The notes below the pieces were generated by a model. That model saw only the letters and a list, made by a program, of their open reading frames with translations, was not told the origin of the DNA and made no database searches. A stretch of 21,821 nucleotides of DNA, taken from a virus. Position numbers and translations under genes: made by a program. Every line of letters begins with the position of its first letter. The first letter of the stretch is position 1. Positions 17,966 through 21,821 of this stretch are shown one piece after another. The stretch covers positions 1 through 21,821 of IMG/VR virus record IMGVR_UViG_3300038701_003160. One strand, written 5' to 3'.

Positions 17966-18829
17966 ATGCCTAGTTCAATTACTGAAGCCTTTGTTCAACA
18001 ATTTGATACGCAAATTCGTTTAGAAGCAGGGCAAAAAGAATCTCGTTTGATGAGCGCAGTTACCGATCGCGGAACAATAACTGGCGAATCGTTCACTGCA
18101 AACATGTTGGACGATGACGGTTCGTTACTGGATCAAAACTCTGTTCGTCACGGCGACACAGTCTGGTCTGACATCACTCACTTAACACCTCTCGCGACAA
18201 TGCTTGATTACTACAAAGCATATCCAGTTGATCGCGCGGATGAGCCTAAGTTATTGGCCAATCCAAGCGGTGCTTACATGGACATGCTAGTGCGTAATCG
18301 TAATCGTCGTTGCGACAAGATTATTTATAACGCCGCTCGTGGTACGCAAACTTTGAAAGATGGTTCTTCAGAAGCATTACCATCTGGACAAAAGATTGCT
18401 CACGGTTCATCTGGCATGACCAAATCTAAAATCATCGAAACGAAGAAAATCTTCCGCGCAAACGAAGTTGATGAGCATGAAGGCGAAGAGTTATTCATGA
18501 CGTTCGACTCCAAGACTTTGGAAGACATTCTTGCAGACACAACGCTTACAAGCGCTGATTACATGGCTGTGAAAATGCTTCAAAGCGGTGATCTTTCTGG
18601 CAACTGGATGGGCTTCAAGTGGATTCCATACGAGAACATCTACAACGACGGTTCGACGTACTACAACATCGCTTGGGCTAAATCTGGTATCCAGTTTGGT
18701 TCTGGCTTTGTTGAAGGTAACGCTCAACGTCGTGCAGATAAAAAAGACACGTTGCAAGTATCAATGGCAGCTTCTTACGGTGCACTTCGTACCGAAGCGA
18801 AGCGAGTTGTTGAAATTGCGTTCCAGTAA
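17966..18829 (+). CDS. Major capsid protein
   Basis: 287 residues of the podovirus/prophage HK97-like capsid type (start MPSSITEAFVQQFDTQIRL; SRLMSAVTDRGTITGESF; LLANPSGAYMDMLV; MTFDSKTLEDIL). It comes right after the scaffold gene and before a small beta-rich protein. I prefer ATG 17966, eight bases after GAGG, over ATG 17960, which is only two bases from it. There is no propeptide and no internal deletion visible. It forms the icosahedral shell. Confidence 0.9.
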   Translation: MPSSITEAFVQQFDTQIRLEAGQKESRLMSAVTDRGTITGESFTANMLDDDGSLLDQNSVRHGDTVWSDITHLTPLATMLDYYKAYPVDRADEPKLLANPSGAYMDMLVRNRNRRCDKIIYNAARGTQTLKDGSSEALPSGQKIAHGSSGMTKSKIIETKKIFRANEVDEHEGEELFMTFDSKTLEDILADTTLTSADYMAVKMLQSGDLSGNWMGFKWIPYENIYNDGSTYYNIAWAKSGIQFGSGFVEGNAQRRADKKDTLQVSMAASYGALRTEAKRVVEIAFQ

Positions 18830-18871
18830 TCGCGGTTTGGCTTAACTAAACCCTAATTGAGGATTTAAACA

Positions 18872-19348
18872 ATGGCTGAAATAGTTTCTTTAGAAGCCGC
18901 CAAAGTCGCAGCAAACTCGAAGATGACAAATGATGAGGCGCTTGGCCGCTTAAAAATCATTACAATCACTTCGCCTGCAACTGCAGCTTGGGCGCAAAAC
19001 GACACGATCGCATCGCCTGTAGATTTGCCAGTCGGTTCGCGCATTGTTGATTGTTGGGTTCACCACGAAGCAATGGGCACTTCTGTAACCATGGACATCG
19101 GTTTGCGCGCAGCTGAGAGCGTTGACGCTGCGCAAACTGTTATTGACGTTGACGGTATTGCAGACGGCATTGATGTAGCTTCTGCTGGCCAGTCTCATGC
19201 AGTAAATGGTGAGTATGTAAATGTAACTGCAACGACGCCTATCAAGCGCACGACGCAAGTTTCAAACGTTTACGCTTCATTGCTTTCTGCAAACCCAACT
19301 GATGATCAGCAGTTCCGCATCGACGTTGTAGTTGCTCTTCCAGGTTAA
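18872..19348 (+). CDS. Capsid-associated beta-rich protein, possible decoration protein
   Basis: 158 residues, rich in Val, Ala, Thr and short beta segments (TVIDVDGIADGIDVASAG; YVNVTATTPIKRTTQV; FRIDVVVALPG). Small beta-rich genes directly after the capsid gene often encode head decoration or stabilisation proteins, which is the best guess here; no specific family is certain. GAGG lies about nine bases before the ATG. Strong hairpins follow its stop. Confidence 0.72.
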   Translation: MAEIVSLEAAKVAANSKMTNDEALGRLKIITITSPATAAWAQNDTIASPVDLPVGSRIVDCWVHHEAMGTSVTMDIGLRAAESVDAAQTVIDVDGIADGIDVASAGQSHAVNGEYVNVTATTPIKRTTQVSNVYASLLSANPTDDQQFRIDVVVALPG

Positions 19349-19360
19349 TTGCTCGTTTAC

Positions 19361-19403
19361 GCGGGCTTACCCGATTAAAGCCCGCCCTTGTGGCGGGTTT
19401 TTT
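19361..19403 (+). terminator. Terminator with an overlapping alternative hairpin at the head-tail junction
   Basis: Terminator: CCCGCC (19381-19386), five-base loop, GGCGGG (19392-19397), six T (19398-19403). A competing hairpin pairs GCGGGCTT (19361-19368) with AAGCCCGC (19378-19385) and shares 19381-19385 with the terminator stem. Only one can form, so termination may be partial. It lies between capsid and tail tubular A genes, the same place as the T7 terminator T-phi. Confidence 0.82.
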
Positions 19404-19418
19404 ATTTAAGGAATTCAA

Positions 19419-20039
19419 ATGGCTTCAGATGTTTCGATTTGTTCCAACGCTCTTCAAATGCTTGGAGGCAATCCAATCAATTCATTCAGTGAGGCCGCAC
19501 AAACAAGCGGACTAGATTCTGCGCGTTTGTGTTCAAATCTTTGGCCCACCGTTCGAGATGCCATTCTTCGTTCGCACACTTGGGGTTGTGCCACGACACG
19601 CGTTTCATTGTCTCCAGAAGCAGCCACACCGGCCTTTGGTTATACTTATCGCTACATATTGCCTTCTAATTGGCTTCGAAATGTGGAAATAAACGGTGTT
19701 GTTTCCGATGAGGTGGACTACAGAACAGAAACGGTAGGTGACGGGAACGGAAGCAAGCGGTTATTAATTAATGAAACAACATTAAAACTTGTTTATATCT
19801 GGAAGAACACTGACACCGAGAGTTGGGACTCAATGCTCGTGGCGGCTGCAGAGTTAGCAATGGCTGTGCGTATGGCCTACGCGGTTACACAAAGCACCTC
19901 CTTAAAACAGCAGCTTGAAAACGAATTGGCTCGCTACTTGGCTCAAGCAAGATCTGTTGATGGTCAGGACGAAAGCCCATCCCAATTAGGTAGTCTTGAA
20001 ATTCTCGGTGCGCGTCGATCACTTTCGAGAAATTACTAG
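19419..20039 (+). CDS. Tail tubular protein A (T7 gp11-like)
   Basis: 206 residues with the typical pattern SDVSICSNALQMLGGNPINS, LWPTVRDAILRSHTW, YILPSNWLRN and a C-terminal LARYLAQARSVDGQDES. It forms the adaptor ring under the portal in T7-like phages. The length agrees with the family (about 200). AAGGA lies six bases before the ATG, right after the T run of the terminator, so transcription must read through. Confidence 0.9.
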   Translation: MASDVSICSNALQMLGGNPINSFSEAAQTSGLDSARLCSNLWPTVRDAILRSHTWGCATTRVSLSPEAATPAFGYTYRYILPSNWLRNVEINGVVSDEVDYRTETVGDGNGSKRLLINETTLKLVYIWKNTDTESWDSMLVAAAELAMAVRMAYAVTQSTSLKQQLENELARYLAQARSVDGQDESPSQLGSLEILGARRSLSRNY

Positions 20040-20041
20040 CT

Positions 20042-21821
20042 ATGAGTAATGCCAATCTCGTTCAAACAAACTTCACGGCCGGCGAAATATCTCCAAAGCT
20101 ATTTGGTCGGTACGATGTAGAGCGTTATAAAAACGCCGTTGCGGAACTTCGCAATTTTTTGCCTCTTATTCAAGGCGGAATTAAATCAACGCCTACGCGT
20201 CGCTACAATGCTAGCGCAAAGAATTCTGATAAAACTTGTCGCCTAATTAGGTTTGAATTCTCAAGCACTGAAGCAAACATTTTGGAGTTTGGCGAAAACT
20301 ACATTCGATTTTTTAATCAAGACCGCACGCAAGTTATGGATGGCGGCAGTCCATATGAGATTACTTCTGTTTATTCGGAAAGCGAACTATTTGAAATCGA
20401 ATATGTTGGCGGCGCAGATACTATTTTCTTGTTCCACCAAGATCACCCTGTGCAACGCTTACGACGCTTTGCCAATGATAACTGGGTGATTGAAGATGCT
20501 CCTTTTGATCCTCAACCATTTTTTGAACAAGGCTTCAAGCCATCTGAAACGCTCACCTTAAGCACTGCAACTGTAGGAAGTGGCAGAACATTCACTGCAG
20601 GTGGTTCGGCTTTCCTTGAGGCCGACGTTGGTCGCAGAATTACATACTTAGGCGGTGTCGCTTTAATTACCGGCTATACAAGTGCAACAGTTGTGACATG
20701 CACTATCGAAAGCGCGTTCAGCAGCACAAGTATTGCAGCAAGCGCATGGACTATTACGGGAACGCCTCAAGCAGTTTGCACTCCTTCAGCAAATGGAACG
20801 GTCGGTGAAGAGATTACCCTAGAGCTTTCTACTGGAAAGGTTTATGGTTCAGAAATATCAATAAGTTCGGCATCTTGGTCTTCCAGCACCACAAGATATA
20901 CCACAGCGACAAACCACGGTTATTCAATTGGCGACATCGTGCGTCTTCGCGGCAACGTTCCGCTAGTTCATAACGGCACCTACGAAATAGATAATGTTCC
21001 CTTAACCAATCAAATTGAGGTTACATCGGCCGATCCCGGCACACTCACAACGGAAGGGACGGTTCAAGAGGTTACCGCGTCGGTTAGCACAAACGGTTGG
21101 CGTTCGGGTGATATTGGTTCATTTGTAAAAATAAACGGTGGGTTAGTAGAGATCACCGCATACACTAATGCTACTTCAGTCACTGGCATCGTTAAGCAGG
21201 CAATGACATCTGACGCAGAATCTCAAATGGGAGCCTGGACGCTTAATCAAGAAATATGGAGCGCTTCAAACGGTTATCCAAGATGTGGAACGTTCTTCCA
21301 GCAAAGTTTAATTGTAGGTGGGTCTCCTACATTCCCGCACTCCGTTGCAAAATCAAGAGTCGGCGAGTATTTAAATTTTGAACTAGGTGTGCTCGATGAC
21401 GATGCTTTTCTATATACGCTCGATGTGGATGAATACGATCCAATTCTTCATTTAAACAAAGTAAAAAATCAGTTGCTTGTACTAACGTCCGGAAGCGAAT
21501 TCACGCTTACCGGTGGCGTTGAAGCTCCGATGACGCCAACGAATGTCCAAGTGACTAACCCAAGCGATTACGGATGTAACACCGTTCGACCTGTTCGCGT
21601 TGAGAGTGAACTTGTTTTTGTAAATAGAACAGGTTTAAAGCTGCGAGGCCTTGGGTACCAATTAACTCAAGACAGCTTTGATTCTCCAGACCTTACAAAA
21701 CTTTCCGACCACATTACTGAAAGTGGGATAAAAGATCTCGCTTACCAGCAAGAGCCTGAATCCATCGTGTGGGCCGTGCTGAACAATGGAAACATGGTGA
21801 CCCTTTGTATCGACCGCAATT
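20042..21821 (+). CDS. Tail tubular protein B-like nozzle protein (partial, runs off the window)
   Basis: The frame is open from ATG 20042 to the window end (593 residues, no stop). It begins MSNANLVQTNFTAGEISPKL, then FGRYDVERYKNAVAELRNFL and LIQGGIKSTPTRRY, the recognised start of podovirus tail-nozzle proteins. The middle is rich in beta segments and Ser/Thr/Gly, consistent with the beta-propeller-like nozzle. Near residue 410-450 the FFQQSLIVGGSPTFP segment is also typical. It should extend to about 700-800 residues. It begins two bases after the gene for tail tubular A. Confidence 0.88.
   Translation, partial: MSNANLVQTNFTAGEISPKLFGRYDVERYKNAVAELRNFLPLIQGGIKSTPTRRYNASAKNSDKTCRLIRFEFSSTEANILEFGENYIRFFNQDRTQVMDGGSPYEITSVYSESELFEIEYVGGADTIFLFHQDHPVQRLRRFANDNWVIEDAPFDPQPFFEQGFKPSETLTLSTATVGSGRTFTAGGSAFLEADVGRRITYLGGVALITGYTSATVVTCTIESAFSSTSIAASAWTITGTPQAVCTPSANGTVGEEITLELSTGKVYGSEISISSASWSSSTTRYTTATNHGYSIGDIVRLRGNVPLVHNGTYEIDNVPLTNQIEVTSADPGTLTTEGTVQEVTASVSTNGWRSGDIGSFVKINGGLVEITAYTNATSVTGIVKQAMTSDAESQMGAWTLNQEIWSASNGYPRCGTFFQQSLIVGGSPTFPHSVAKSRVGEYLNFELGVLDDDAFLYTLDVDEYDPILHLNKVKNQLLVLTSGSEFTLTGGVEAPMTPTNVQVTNPSDYGCNTVRPVRVESELVFVNRTGLKLRGLGYQLTQDSFDSPDLTKLSDHITESGIKDLAYQQEPESIVWAVLNNGNMVTLCIDRN

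Noticed and set aside
1-21821. CRISPR array, insertion sequence or complete tRNA gene
   Set aside because: No regularly spaced identical repeats, no transposase gene and no full cloverleaf were seen; only the 12-base tRNA end at the left edge.
13246-21821. Terminase genes within the late module
   Set aside because: None of the frames shows terminase motifs; in T7-like order they would lie to the right of this window.

Overview
The window is most of a temperate, tailed podovirus-type prophage whose left end is at or close to base 1 and whose right part runs off the window. Twelve bases that fit the 3' end of a tRNA (acceptor strand, discriminator A, CCA) are followed by short direct and inverted repeats and then a rightward tyrosine integrase, the usual look of a left attachment site in a tRNA gene. 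The host cannot be named. The codon use, moderate GC, abundant Shine-Dalgarno sites and gene families suggest a gammaproteobacterium, but this is a weak inference.

Layout. 1-1107: tRNA end, arm-type repeats, integrase. 1293-2206: a coupled pair of unknown membrane-associated genes on the + strand, placed like a lysogenic-conversion (moron) cassette. 2207-2379: convergent terminators. 2380-8163: a long leftward early operon. Read from its promoter it holds several small unknown proteins, a YqaJ-type exonuclease with its partner gene, an acidic-tailed protein, two paralogous excisionase-like HTH genes, a DUF3850-type protein, and six very small genes that share a start-associated repeat. Within this operon lie two adjacent, highly structured, apparently non-coding elements (3686-3789 and 3816-3918). 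8164-9423: the immunity region, with a leftward promoter (pL), two small membrane genes, a short repressor, and a rightward promoter (pR). Near-identical palindromic operators (GTAAAG-N4-CTTTAC and variants) occur at both promoters, spaced 21-23 bp. 9424-12875: cro-like, cII-like, a zinc-finger primase-like gene, a lambda-O-like replication gene that carries an iteron-type origin inside its coding sequence, a DnaB/T7-type helicase, small genes and RusA. 12908-13174: a small HTH protein in the position of a late regulator. 13246-21821: the late module in T7-like order (portal, scaffold, capsid, terminator, tail tubular A, tail tubular B-like). An M15 endolysin and a holin sit between portal and scaffold. 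No terminase is present in the window; in this gene order it is expected to the right.

How it works together. Integrase with one or both excisionase-like proteins would handle integration and excision. The repressor and Cro would compete at OL and OR, and CII would favour lysogeny. The replication gene would bind its own iterons and load the helicase. The exonuclease and partner, with RusA, would give phage recombination. The late genes build a short-tailed virion. So the phage combines lambda-like control with a T7-like virion.

The most interesting unexplained items are: the tandem structured elements, one of which can form two hairpins with a perfect 7-bp kissing-loop pairing inside an outer 8-bp stem; the repeat that ends one small gene and starts the next; a duplicated leader motif before the late module and before the capsid gene; and two overlapping alternative hairpins at the head-tail junction.
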